Shown here: piece by piece, positions 42,457-50,330 of the stretch
Layout of the letters: each line of letters begins with the position of its first letter
Numbering within the stretch: the stretch's first letter is position 1
Made by a program: the position numbers and the translations under genes
Notes under the pieces: generated by a model
What the model was told of the DNA's origin: nothing
The model's input: only the letters and a program-made list of their open reading frames with translations
Database searches by the model: none
DNA from: Caproiciproducens galactitolivorans
Lineage (GTDB): Bacteria > Bacillota > Clostridia > Oscillospirales > Acutalibacteraceae
Direction of reading: 5' to 3'
Length of the DNA stretch: 64,000 bases
Assembly (NCBI RefSeq): GCF_026672255.1
Contig: NZ_JAPOHA010000005.1
Location: forward strand, 124,001-188,000

Positions 42457-43728
42457 ATGAACCGGATTCTAATAAAAAATGCGGAAATTCTGGACCCGTC
42501 GAACGGAAGGGATGGGACGGGGGATATCCTGATCGCCGACGGGGTGCTTTCGGCCGTGGGCGGTGAAATCCGCTGTGCGGACGCGGAAGTGGTGGACGCT
42601 TCCGGGCTGATTGCCGCGCCGGGGCTGGTGGACATGCATGTCCATCTGCGCGACCCGGGGTTTACGAATAAGGAGGATATCTTATCCGGCTGCCGCGCGG
42701 CGGCGGCGGGCGGGGTAACCAGCCTTTTGTGTATGCCGAATACCAATCCGGCGGTGGATACCCCGGAAACGGTACGGTATATCCGGGAAAAAGCGGAAAA
42801 CGCCGATGCGCGCGTTTATGTTGCCGCGGCGATTACCAAGGGGCTGAAAAGCGAGGAGATCAATGATCTTCGGGCGCTGCGGGATGCGGGAGCCATTGCG
42901 CTGAGCGATGACGGGTGTCCGGTGGTGAATTCCCGCCTGATGGGACAGGCCATGCGCCTTGCGCCATCCCTGCATTTGAAAGTCGTTTCCCACTGTGAAG
43001 ATTTGTTCCTTTCCGCGGGCGGAAAGCTGAACGAGGGCGCGGTATCCCAAAAGCTCGGTGTGCCGGGCATTCCCGCCGCGGCGGAGGACTGCGGCACCGC
43101 GCGGGAAATTGCGCTGGCGGCGGCTTACGGCGTTCCGGTTCATATCTGCCACGTCAGCACCAAAACGTCCGTCGCGCTTATCCGGGACGCGAAGCGGCGC
43201 GGCGTACAAGTAACGGCGGAAACCGCGCCGCATTATTTTGCGCTTACGGAAGAAGAACTGCTCCGGCGGGACGCGGATTACCGGATGAGCCCCCCGCTGC
43301 GCACGGAGGAGGACCGGCTCGCGGTGATCGAGGGAATCCGGGACGGTACGATTGACGCGATTGCCACCGATCATGCGCCCCATACCCCGCAGGAAAAGGC
43401 GGATTTTCTCGCCGCGCCGAACGGGAGTATCGGGATGGAAACCAGCCTTGCCGCGGGCATTACGTATCTTGTCCATACCGGCATGATCACAATGACGGAG
43501 CTTTTCCGATTAATGAGTACCGCTCCGGCGGAGCTGCTGGGGCTGAACGCCGGAACCTTACAGGTGGGTGCGCCTGCCGATCTGGTTCTGTTTGCCCCGG
43601 AGGAACGCTGGACGGTGGATGAAAATCGCCTGCACGGCAAAAGCCAGAACGCGGTTTTTAAAGGCAGGGAATTAATCGGGAAAGTAAAAATGACCGTCTG
43701 CCGCGGAAAGATCGTTTATAAGGAATAA
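42457..43728 (+). CDS. pyrC: Dihydroorotase
   Basis: Cyclises carbamoyl aspartate to dihydroorotate, the third step of pyrimidine synthesis. The 423-residue zinc enzyme has GLVDMHVHLRDPGF (HxH site), MPNTNPAVD, VVSHCED, ICHVSTKTS and the catalytic TDHAPHTPQEK, the class I dihydroorotase pattern with intact ligands. ATG 42457 follows GGTGG. It is the first gene of a pyrC-pyrF-pyrK-pyrD operon; pyrB, pyrE and carAB are not in the window. A near-duplicate of the pyrF start region follows it. Confidence 0.96.
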   Translation: MNRILIKNAEILDPSNGRDGTGDILIADGVLSAVGGEIRCADAEVVDASGLIAAPGLVDMHVHLRDPGFTNKEDILSGCRAAAAGGVTSLLCMPNTNPAVDTPETVRYIREKAENADARVYVAAAITKGLKSEEINDLRALRDAGAIALSDDGCPVVNSRLMGQAMRLAPSLHLKVVSHCEDLFLSAGGKLNEGAVSQKLGVPGIPAAAEDCGTAREIALAAAYGVPVHICHVSTKTSVALIRDAKRRGVQVTAETAPHYFALTEEELLRRDADYRMSPPLRTEEDRLAVIEGIRDGTIDAIATDHAPHTPQEKADFLAAPNGSIGMETSLAAGITYLVHTGMITMTELFRLMSTAPAELLGLNAGTLQVGAPADLVLFAPEERWTVDENRLHGKSQNAVFKGRELIGKVKMTVCRGKIVYKE

Positions 43729-43782
43729 CCGCAATGGCACCAGACAGAAAGAAATTGGAGGAACCGCAATGGCACTGGACAG
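43727..43782 (+). repeat. Imperfect 21-bp duplication of the pyrF start region
   Basis: 43727-43747 and 43762-43782 are 19 of 21 identical (AACCGCAATGGCAC...GACAG), with a 35-bp period. The upstream copy opens a 17-codon frame (ATG 43734, TAA near 43785) that overlaps the true pyrF start at 43769. Confidence 0.85.
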
Positions 43783-44704
43783 ATTAATCGAAAGTATTCT
43801 GAAGCTGAAAAATCCGACCGTCGCAGGGCTTGACCCCAAGCTCGACTATGTTCCCGCTTTTATAAAGGAGAAGGCGTTTGCCCAGTACGGCGAAACGCTG
43901 GAGGGCGCGGCCGCCGCGATTCTGGACTTTAACAAGGGTCTGATCGACGCGCTTTGCGGGATTGTTCCGGCTGTGAAACCGCAGTGCGCGTATTACGAAT
44001 TATACGGATGGCAGGGAGTAAAAGCCCTGCACGATACCATCGCTTATGCGAAGGAAAAGGGCATGTTCGTCATTACCGACGGCAAGCGCAATGATATCGG
44101 CACGACCATGCAGGCGTACGCCCAGGCGCATCTCGGCTCCGTTGCGGTTGGCTCCCAAACGCTGGAACCCTTTGGCGGCGACGCGCTCACCGTTAACCCG
44201 TACCTCGGTTCCGACGGCGTAATCCCCCTTCTGGACGGTTGCAAAACGCAGGATAAGGGAATTTTCATATTGGTGAAAACCTCGAACCCTTCTTCCGGCG
44301 AGCTTCAGAACCAGATTTTTGAGGGCGGCGAAACGCTTTACGGAGCTGTTGGCGACCTCTGTGAAAAATGGGGCGAAGCCCTTCCGGGAAAATACGGCTA
44401 CAGCGGCGTCGGAGCGGTGGTCGGCGCGACTTACCCCGAGCAGCTGCGCGAACTTCGCCGCGACCTGCCCCATACCTTTTTCCTGGTTCCGGGCTACGGC
44501 GCGCAGGGCGGCGGCGCGAGGGACGTCGCCCCGGCGTTCGATAAAAACGGCCTTGGCGGAGTGATCAACGCTTCCCGTTCCATTATGACCGCGTGGAAGA
44601 AAAACGGTGCGCCGGAACAGGATTACGCGAAAGAAGCCGCGAAGGAAGCCATTCGCATGCGCGATGAAATCGTTGGAGAAATCGGCGGGATTACCCGTCC
44701 TTAA
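43769..44704 (+). CDS. pyrF: Orotidine 5'-phosphate decarboxylase (type 2)
   Basis: Decarboxylates OMP to UMP. The 311-residue form is the longer type 2 enzyme. It has FNKGLIDALCGIVPAVKPQ, the catalytic ITDGKRNDIGTT (Lys/Asp pair), QTLEPFGGDALTVNPYLG and the phosphate loop PGYGAQGG, and begins MALDRLIESILKLKNPTVAGLDPKLD. ATG 43769 has a TTGGAGGA site about 6 bases away and is preferred over the duplicated ATG at 43734, which reads out of frame. It lies between pyrC and pyrK. Confidence 0.96.
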   Translation: MALDRLIESILKLKNPTVAGLDPKLDYVPAFIKEKAFAQYGETLEGAAAAILDFNKGLIDALCGIVPAVKPQCAYYELYGWQGVKALHDTIAYAKEKGMFVITDGKRNDIGTTMQAYAQAHLGSVAVGSQTLEPFGGDALTVNPYLGSDGVIPLLDGCKTQDKGIFILVKTSNPSSGELQNQIFEGGETLYGAVGDLCEKWGEALPGKYGYSGVGAVVGATYPEQLRELRRDLPHTFFLVPGYGAQGGGARDVAPAFDKNGLGGVINASRSIMTAWKKNGAPEQDYAKEAAKEAIRMRDEIVGEIGGITRP

Positions 44705-44750
44705 CCGAAGCCGTAAATTACGGATAGCAGGAAGGAACAGGAGTTAACAG

Positions 44751-45515
44751 ATGAAATATGACGTGATGCTTTGTAAAATCACAGAGAAAAAGCAGCTTAC
44801 GGGGGACGTATTCGATCTGACGGTTGAAGCGGGCCCGCTCGCCGAGGCGGCGCGGCCGGGGCAGTTTGCGCAGATTTATGTGCCGGGGAAGACCCTGCGC
44901 CGTCCGATTTCCATCTGCGGCATTGACCGCACCACCAAAACCCTGCGCTTTGTCTTTCAGATTCGCGGGGAGGGCACCGCCTGGCTGGCGGAAACGAAAA
45001 CCGGCGATTCTTTGGACATTCTCGCTCCGCTCGGAACCGGTTACGACCTTGGCGATACCCGCCGCAAAGCGGTTTTTGTCGGCGGCGGAATCGGCGTACC
45101 TCCTCTGCTCGAAGCCGCGAAGCCTTTTGGCGAAAATGCCACAGCGGTGCTGGGATTCCGCGATAAGGGGAACGTTATTCTGAAAGAGGACTTCGAAAAG
45201 AACGGGAACCGCGTGCAGATTGCCACCGACGACGGTTCCTGTGGGCATCACGGCCTTGTGACCGACCTGCTGAAGGATTTGGACTTCGATATTATCTTTG
45301 CGTGCGGCCCCACGCCGATGCTGAAAGCGGTTTGCAAATTGGCCGCCGAACGGAAAGTGCCCTGCCAGATTTCTTTGGAAGAACGCATGGCCTGCGGAAT
45401 CGGCGCATGCCTTGGGTGCGCGTGCAGGCTTCGGAAAGACGGGCGGGAATACTATGGCCATGTCTGTAAGGACGGCCCGGTCTTTGCTTCTGAAAATGTA
45501 GTGTGGGAGGGATAA
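44751..45515 (+). CDS. pyrK: Dihydroorotate dehydrogenase electron-transfer subunit
   Basis: Passes electrons from PyrD to NAD+ in class 1B dihydroorotate dehydrogenase. The 254 residues contain the FAD-binding RRPISICG motif, an NAD(H) fold (GGGIGVPPLLEAA, CGPTPMLKAV) and the C-terminal Cys cluster for a 2Fe-2S centre (CGIGACLGCACRL, then C in GHVCKDGP). ATG 44751 follows CAGGAG. Overlapping frames at the pyrD start suggest tight coupling, though the true pyrD start is just after its stop. Size and motifs are typical. Confidence 0.95.
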   Translation: MKYDVMLCKITEKKQLTGDVFDLTVEAGPLAEAARPGQFAQIYVPGKTLRRPISICGIDRTTKTLRFVFQIRGEGTAWLAETKTGDSLDILAPLGTGYDLGDTRRKAVFVGGGIGVPPLLEAAKPFGENATAVLGFRDKGNVILKEDFEKNGNRVQIATDDGSCGHHGLVTDLLKDLDFDIIFACGPTPMLKAVCKLAAERKVPCQISLEERMACGIGACLGCACRLRKDGREYYGHVCKDGPVFASENVVWEG

Positions 45516-45517
45516 AC

Positions 45518-46429
45518 ATGGCGGATTTAAAAGTGACCGTTGCCGGCGTGGAGTTGCAGAACCCGCTGATCGCCGCGTCCGGAACTTTTGGCTTCGGGCG
45601 GGAATTTGCTGAATTTTATCCTCTCCGTACCCTTGGCGGAATCTCCTGCAAAGGCATCACGTTAAAGGAACGCCCCGGGAATCCGCCGCCGCGCATTGCG
45701 GAAACACCCGGCGGGATGCTGAACGCCGTGGGGCTGCAAAACCCCGGGGTCGATCATTTTATTAAAAAAGACCTGCCCTGGCTGAGAGAGCAGGGCACAG
45801 CGGTCATTGCGAATATTGCGGGAAATACGCCCGAAGAATATTGCGAGATGGCGGAAAAGCTGTCCGATACCTCTATAGATATGATCGAGATGAACATCTC
45901 CTGCCCGAATGTAAAGCAGGGCGGCGTGCAGTTCGGCACGAGCTGTACCGGAGTGGAAAGCATTACCGCCGCGGTGCGCAAGCACTGCCAAAAGCCGCTG
46001 ATGGTGAAGCTGTCGCCGAATGTCAGCGATATTTCGGAAATCGCGGCGGCTGCCGAGAGCGCGGGCGCGGATGCGATTTCCATGATTAACACCCTGACAG
46101 GGATGCGAATCGATATTCAAACGCGCCGCCCGATTATCCGGAACAATACCGGCGGCCTTTCCGGCTCGGCGCTTTTGCCGGTCGCGGTTCGCATGGTGAA
46201 TCAAGTGTACCGCCGGGTGAAAATTCCGATTGTCGGCATGGGCGGCATTTCCAAATGGCAGGACGCCGTGGAAATGCTTCTGGCGGGCGCTTCGGCGCTG
46301 CAAATCGGAACGGTGCTTTTCTCGGACCCGTACGCGCCGGTAAAAATTGCCAGCGGGCTGAACGAGTACCTTGACCGGAATCGGATTGCCAAGGTTTCGG
46401 ATTTGACCGGACAGGTTCAATTATGGTAA
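45518..46429 (+). CDS. pyrD: Dihydroorotate dehydrogenase, class 1B catalytic subunit
   Basis: Oxidises dihydroorotate to orotate with FMN, transferring electrons to PyrK. The 303 residues include ASGTFGFG, NAVGLQNPG, EMNISCPNVKQGG (catalytic Cys), MVKLSPNVSDI, GGLSGSALLPVAVRMV and GMGGISKWQDAVEMLLAGA. ATG 45518 after GGGAGGG is the start; an in-frame GTG at 45503 lies upstream of that site and inside pyrK. It ends the pyr operon; no clear terminator follows, only repeat copy 2. Confidence 0.96.
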   Translation: MADLKVTVAGVELQNPLIAASGTFGFGREFAEFYPLRTLGGISCKGITLKERPGNPPPRIAETPGGMLNAVGLQNPGVDHFIKKDLPWLREQGTAVIANIAGNTPEEYCEMAEKLSDTSIDMIEMNISCPNVKQGGVQFGTSCTGVESITAAVRKHCQKPLMVKLSPNVSDISEIAAAAESAGADAISMINTLTGMRIDIQTRRPIIRNNTGGLSGSALLPVAVRMVNQVYRRVKIPIVGMGGISKWQDAVEMLLAGASALQIGTVLFSDPYAPVKIASGLNEYLDRNRIAKVSDLTGQVQLW

Positions 46430-46437
46430 ATTCGGGC

Positions 46438-46508
46438 AGCGTCTTTCGCCGTTTCCCCCGCGAAATGGTTATAGAGCGCTTTCTGCTCTTCCAAACGGCT
46501 TCATGAAG
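46438..46508. repeat. Dispersed intergenic repeat, copy 2
   Basis: This is the partner of the repeat at 8349-8443, without the 25-base insertion of that copy. It lies nine bases after the pyrD stop. Confidence 0.65.
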
Positions 46509-46607
46509 GCTTTGGCACGATTCTCGATGCTTGACAAGTTTTTCAATACTCTTAAATATGTTATAATAAAATAATTAATAAATACAGAACGAACGGAGGT
46601 TAACAAA

Positions 46608-47297
46608 ATGACACGAATTATTATGGTTCGCCATTGTGAGGCGCAGGGAAATACCCTTGGGCTATTTCAGGGAAGCACGGACAGCGACATCAGCGGACAC
46701 GGCAAAGAGCAGCTTGAACTTTTGGGCCTTCGTTTCCGCAATACGCCGATTGACGCAATCTACGCAAGCAATCTGAAACGCGCCCGCATCACGGCGGAAG
46801 CCATTAACCGTTACCACAACCTGCCGCTCCAGATCGAGCCGATGCTCCGTGAAATAAACGGCGGTGATTTCGAAGGCAAGCCCTGGCGCGAGCTTATGGA
46901 GCTTTACCCCGAGGAAACCGATCGGTGGTATCGAAATCCGGGTGATTTCTGTCCGCTGAACGGCGAATCCGCCCGTATGGTGTACGACCGGATGTGGAAG
47001 GCTGTTACCGGCATCGTAAAGAAGAACAGGGGCAAAACGGTTTGTGTCGTTTCGCACGGCTGTGCAATCCGCAATTTTCTGTGCCGCGCCCTGAACAAAC
47101 CCATTGAAGAAATGGGGGAAGTTCCCGGTTCGTATAATACGGCGGTCAGCATTATCGATTTTGATGAGGAACTGCACAGCAATGTAATACTGATGAACGA
47201 CGTGTCCCATTTGCCGCCGGAAATGGTTCAAAACGGAAAGGGCACATGGTGGAAGAGGAGCAATCCGCAGAAATGTGCGGTGCGGAGGGATTCATGA
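46608..47297 (+). CDS. Histidine phosphatase family protein (phosphoglycerate mutase-like)
   Basis: A 229-residue member of the histidine phosphatase superfamily. The catalytic His lies in MVRHCEAQGN (residue 9), with TDSDISGHGKEQ, the conserved Arg region SNLKRARITAEAI, the Glu in REINGGDFEGKPW, and the second His in VSHGCAIRNFL. The RHC reading, instead of the common RHG, occurs in related Firmicutes proteins. It could be an alpha-ribazole phosphatase, a phosphoglycerate mutase or another phosphatase; the sequence does not decide. ATG 46608 follows ACGGAGG. The stop overlaps the ruvX start (ATGA). Confidence 0.88.
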   Translation: MTRIIMVRHCEAQGNTLGLFQGSTDSDISGHGKEQLELLGLRFRNTPIDAIYASNLKRARITAEAINRYHNLPLQIEPMLREINGGDFEGKPWRELMELYPEETDRWYRNPGDFCPLNGESARMVYDRMWKAVTGIVKKNRGKTVCVVSHGCAIRNFLCRALNKPIEEMGEVPGSYNTAVSIIDFDEELHSNVILMNDVSHLPPEMVQNGKGTWWKRSNPQKCAVRRDS

Positions 47298-47719
47298 AAA
47301 TACTGGCCGTTGATTTGGGCCTTGCCCGTACGGGCCTTGCCGTCTGTGATGAAAGCGAAATCCTGGCTTCTCCCGCGGGCGTGATCAGCGAGCGGAACCG
47401 GGAGCGCCTTGCACAGGCGATCGCCGCGCGCGCAAAAGAAGAGGCGGTGAAGTGCATTGTGGTCGGTCTGCCCCGCAATATGGACGGCAGCGAGGGGGAG
47501 AGCGCCCAAAATGCGCGCGCCTTTGCGGAACTGCTGAAAACGCAGGTTTCCGTTCCGGTGGAAATGCGCGACGAGCGCGGTACCACGATTACGGCACATG
47601 GTCTTCTGAACGACACCGATACGCGTGGGAAAAAGCGCAAAGCGGTCGTGGACGCGGTTGCCGCGACCATTATTTTGCAGGATTACCTGAATTTCCGTAA
47701 AAATCGAAAAAACGATTAA
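47294..47719 (+). CDS. ruvX: Putative Holliday junction resolvase RuvX (YqgF)
   Basis: A 141-residue RNase-H-fold protein of the YqgF/RuvX family, implicated in pre-16S rRNA processing and/or junction resolution. It has VDLGLARTGLAVCD (first acidic site), GLPRNMDGSEGESA, the MRDERGTT motif and the C-terminal DAVAATIILQDYL (last acidic site). ATG 47294 follows TGCGGAGGGATTC; a longer in-frame start would intrude into the previous gene and is rejected. It is cotranslated with the histidine phosphatase gene. Confidence 0.92.
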   Translation: MKILAVDLGLARTGLAVCDESEILASPAGVISERNRERLAQAIAARAKEEAVKCIVVGLPRNMDGSEGESAQNARAFAELLKTQVSVPVEMRDERGTTITAHGLLNDTDTRGKKRKAVVDAVAATIILQDYLNFRKNRKND

Positions 47720-47747
47720 AAGGCGCCGGATTCCTCCGGCGCCTTTT
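47718..47747. terminator. Bidirectional terminator between ruvX and degV
   Basis: A strong inverted repeat, AAAAGGCGCCGGA with TCCGGCGCCTTTTT, lies between convergent genes and has T runs in both directions. Confidence 0.9.
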
Positions 47748-47764
47748 TGATCGGGTTATAAAAT

Positions 47765-48640
47765 TTAATCGCGGTTCTTCCCAAGATAGAACAGGGCAAT
47801 GGTACCCGGGCCGGAATGCGTTCCGATGACGGGGCCGATCGGGTTGATTTCAATCGATTTCACATGGAAGATTTTCCGAACCTGTTTCGCTATGTATTCC
47901 GCGTCCTCCGGAGAATCGCCGTGGCTGACGAAGATCATCTGCTTTTCGGGTTCTTCCGCCGCAAGCTCCATATGATGAATCAGCGCGTCCAGCGACTGCC
48001 GGCGGCCTCGAATCTTTTCAACCGGAATCAGGTGTCCTTCGCTGTCAACGTGCAGCACGGGCTTAATCCCGAGCATTGTGCCGACCAATGCCGCCGCGCC
48101 GGAAACCCGCCCGCCGCGTTTTAAATGGTTCAGGTCGTCAACCGTGAACCAGTGCGCCAAGCGGCCTCTGTTTTCCGTCAGCCAGTCGCGTACTTCCACA
48201 ATGGAAGCGCCTTTTTTGCGCATTTGTGCCGCGTGATACACCAAAAGTCCCTCGCCCATGGAAGCGGCCAGCGAGTCGACGGCGAAGACCTTCCGGTCGG
48301 GATATTTTTCCGAAAGCTCCTCCGCAGTCAGACGTGCGTTGTTGAAAGTACCGCTCAGCCCGGAGGAAAATCCGATGTATATTACATCCCGCCCCGACTG
48401 TAAAACCGGTTCGAAATATTCGGTGAAGGTTGCGGGGGTGATTTGGTTTGTGGTGGAAGTTTCCCCGCCGCGCAGGCGCTCGTAAAAGTCGTGGGAGGAC
48501 AGTTCACGTTCGTCCGGGTAATTGATGTAGGATACGTCCCCAATGGTAAAAGTCATCGGAATTACCTGAACATCCAGTTCTTCTATGAGTTTTGGGGAAA
48601 GATCCGCTGTAGAATCCGTTATAATTTCATATTCATTCAT
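47765..48640 (-). CDS. DegV family fatty-acid-binding protein
   Basis: A 291-residue DegV protein; members bind a fatty acid and some act as the FakB subunit of fatty acid kinase. ITDSTADLSPKL (about 7-18), TTNQITPATF, IGFSSGLSGTFNNAR and LKRGGRVSGAAALVG are the family signatures. It has no kinase partner gene (fakA) here. It starts with ATG 48640; a weak promoter lies at 48694-48666 on the minus strand. The end is 18 bases from the shared terminator. The physiological ligand is unknown. Confidence 0.92.
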   Translation of the reverse strand: MNEYEIITDSTADLSPKLIEELDVQVIPMTFTIGDVSYINYPDERELSSHDFYERLRGGETSTTNQITPATFTEYFEPVLQSGRDVIYIGFSSGLSGTFNNARLTAEELSEKYPDRKVFAVDSLAASMGEGLLVYHAAQMRKKGASIVEVRDWLTENRGRLAHWFTVDDLNHLKRGGRVSGAAALVGTMLGIKPVLHVDSEGHLIPVEKIRGRRQSLDALIHHMELAAEEPEKQMIFVSHGDSPEDAEYIAKQVRKIFHVKSIEINPIGPVIGTHSGPGTIALFYLGKNRD

Positions 48641-48665
48641 TTTATCTTCTCCCTTCTAATGGAAA

Positions 48666-48694
48666 ATTATATCGTAATCGCTCACAAGTGTATA
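48666..48694 (-). promoter_or_regulatory. Promoter of the degV-family gene
   Basis: Minus strand TATACA (48694-48689), 17-bp spacer, TATAAT (48671-48666). Confidence 0.6.
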
Positions 48695-48838
48695 GCGACA
48701 AAATTCCGGGACTGTCTTAGGAAACCGCTGATTTTCTTCGAAACAGGGATCGGACGGCTTGCTTTTTGCCAGTACCGAACGAAAAATCATGTCGGCCTTC
48801 CGCATCGTCATTCCATCCGCAATTCCTTAGGCAAAGAA

Positions 48839-48863
48839 AAAGCTTCTGAAAATCAGAAGCTTT
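48839..48863 (-). terminator. Terminator after the 6S RNA candidate
   Basis: An 11-bp stem (AAAGCTTCTGA with its complement) is followed on the minus strand by TTTTTCTTT. It lies 17 bases after the closing helix of the RNA. Confidence 0.85.
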
Positions 48864-48879
48864 ACTGTTTTTTATTAAT

Positions 48880-49059
48880 CCCGCCTGGCCGTAATGTGCT
48901 GAAATAACCTGCTACCGTTAAGCAGGTGGGTGCCAGCCCAATGGTTTCATACTCCCTTCATCCGGCAAAAGCCGGGAGGTCTGAAGTCCGCCACCGGAGC
49001 GTATGCTCCCGATTTAAATATTGTAGGGTTATTTTGCAACGGTCCGCGCACCAGGCAGG
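48880..49059 (-). ncRNA. ssrS: Candidate 6S RNA
   Basis: A 180-nt non-coding stretch on the minus strand is closed by a 9-bp helix (49059-49051 with 48888-48880, one G-U). It folds as a rod: CCGT/ACGG next to the closing helix, local hairpins (GGGAGC...GCTCC; CCGGC...GCCGG), and ACCTGC...GCAGGT (48927-48922 with 48912-48907) on the 3' side. The size, rod shape, CACCTGC hairpin in the 3' half and nearby terminator fit 6S RNA, which binds sigma-A RNA polymerase. No convincing promoter of its own was found, so it may be processed from the upstream DUF1292 transcript. The family was judged by eye; signal recognition particle, RNase P and tmRNA hallmarks are absent. Confidence 0.6.
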
Positions 49060-49076
49060 GTGAAAGCGTCCACTAT

Positions 49077-49391
49077 TTATTCGTCGTCGGTTTCTTCGGA
49101 ATCGTAGAGCTCCTCGAAGCGGCTTTCAAAAAGTTCAGCCAGCTTATCAAGCAGTTCTTCGTCTTCGACTTCGGCAAGCTGCTGCTCGCCGTTCTCGTCG
49201 ATCGCTTCAAAGATATAGTAGGTGCCCTCCGCGTCAACTTTATCCTGCGGATCCTCAAATGTCGGCAATAACGCATAGAAACAGCCGTCGTCGTTATCGA
49301 TTACGTCCAAGACTTCAAACTCGTGCTCTTCGCCCTCGTCGTCAACCAGGGTAATTAAATCCGCACCGTATTCGTCGTTCACAGGGGTCAT
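49077..49391 (-). CDS. DUF1292 protein (YrzB-like)
   Basis: A 104-residue, very acidic protein of the DUF1292 family. Typical segments are LITLVDDEGEEHEFEVLDVI and EGTYYIFEAIDENGEQ; the C-terminal third is rich in Glu and Asp. In Firmicutes the gene often sits with ruvX-type genes, as it nearly does here. Function unknown. ATG 49391 on the minus strand is preceded by a good sigma-A promoter at 49447-49419. It ends 18 bases before the candidate 6S RNA. Confidence 0.88.
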   Translation of the reverse strand: MTPVNDEYGADLITLVDDEGEEHEFEVLDVIDNDDGCFYALLPTFEDPQDKVDAEGTYYIFEAIDENGEQQLAEVEDEELLDKLAELFESRFEELYDSEETDDE

Positions 49392-49418
49392 CTCCTCATG
49401 ATTAATTTGTCTATAGCT

Positions 49419-49447
49419 ATTCTACCTTGCCGGCTTGTCGAAGTCAA
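49419..49447 (-). promoter_or_regulatory. Sigma-A promoter of the DUF1292 gene (and perhaps 6S RNA)
   Basis: Minus strand TTGACT (49447-49442), 17-bp spacer, TAGAAT (49424-49419). Confidence 0.8.
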
Positions 49448-49506
49448 CAGGAAAATTAAGATACAAAAGAATAAATAAAAAATTATAGATTTATTTTAAA
49501 AAACTA

Positions 49507-49534
49507 TTGACTTTTACTACAAATAGGCTATAAT
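49507..49534 (+). promoter_or_regulatory. Promoter of the putative large RNA
   Basis: TTGACT (49507-49512), 16-bp spacer, TATAAT (49529-49534). Start predicted near 49541. No open reading frame with a ribosome site follows. Confidence 0.7.
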
Positions 49535-49540
49535 GTAATC

Positions 49541-50095
49541 AGGATCAAGACAGGGATGATTTTCATAGACGGCGCAAAAGAAACTGCAAATTAAGGTGGC
49601 ATCACAAAAATGATGCCATGGAAAAGCAGAGGAAGGAGCGCCGGAAAAATCAATCAGATTGAAAGGGGTGGGTCCAATGGGCGATGAACCGTCATCGGAA
49701 ACGCAGCTTCCAGTTCGTTGGGCGCAACGATAATTTCCTGCACAGCGCAAATGTAAAGCATAATGTCCTGGGATCATTGAGAAATATCGAAATAGAGTAA
49801 CAAAAAACGTGAAAAGGAATGAGTCCAAAGAACAGGTTATTTTTGGGAACTGTTTCATCATGAAAAAGGGAAAATCATTCGGCGTTCAAAATGCAATACA
49901 TACGTTAGGGTCTTGGCGACACGATTTTGCAACCCATGTTTTGCTTTCTTAAAAGCAGTTCGATTCGAACATTTAAGGGGTGAGTCCAAAATACAATTAA
50001 GAACGCAGCTCTAACAAAAAATGAAATTGGTGGTTCCGATGTTTCTTTAAAGAATAATTGATTCGGGCTCCGGCAGGTTTGCCGGAGCCTTTTTT
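49541..50095 (+). ncRNA. Putative large structured non-coding RNA, about 555 nt
   Basis: Between promoter and terminator lies a non-coding stretch of about 555 bases with many local inverted repeats: TGGCATCA/TGATGCCA (49597-49618), CGATGA/TCATCG (49682-49697), CGTT/AACG around 49717-49729 and GAACAG/CTGTTTC around 49830-49856. A motif of the type AAGGGGTGAGTCCAAA occurs three times, near 49664, 49815 and 49976, at intervals of about 150 and 160 bases. No frame of useful length with a ribosome site exists on the plus strand. Length, promoter, terminator and repeated conserved-looking loops resemble ornate large RNAs (ROOL, OLE, GOLLD classes), but I cannot assign a class. A MATE transporter follows. 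Confidence 0.55.
50066..50095 (+). terminator. Terminator of the putative large RNA
   Basis: A perfect 10-bp stem, GGCTCCGGCA (50066-50075) with TGCCGGAGCC (50080-50089), has a 4-nt loop and is followed by TTTTTT. Confidence 0.95.
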
Positions 50096-50330
50096 ATATT
50101 TGAATCGGCATACAACTAATGTGGTGTTAAAAAGCAGTTTTTATACCCCCAGTATATGTTTTCCCGCATGAATTTGTTCATATCGAATGAAATTTTTTCG
50201 TTTTATTCCGGATCGCTAATTTCCCCTAAAAAAGCGGCTGGGAATTTGTTGACTAATTTTACGGGATAAGTCTGTTAAAGGCCGGATAACTATGTTAAGA
50301 TAAAGGAAATGCGATAAAAGATGTGATAAT

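Noticed and set aside
48656-48805. Minus-strand 49-codon frame upstream of the degV-family gene
   Set aside because: It overlaps the predicted degV promoter, has a poor ribosome site, and resembles no family I know. It is kept only as a weak possibility.
49517-49861. Minus-strand frame of 114 codons across the putative large RNA
   Set aside because: It has no ribosome site, an amino-acid make-up with scattered Cys, Phe and His unlike the neighbouring genes, and it covers a promoter and strong inverted repeats.
49958-49972. TTCGATTCGAA resembling a tRNA T-arm
   Set aside because: No acceptor stem, D-arm or anticodon arm can be built around it; it is simply a short palindrome. No tRNA was found in the window.
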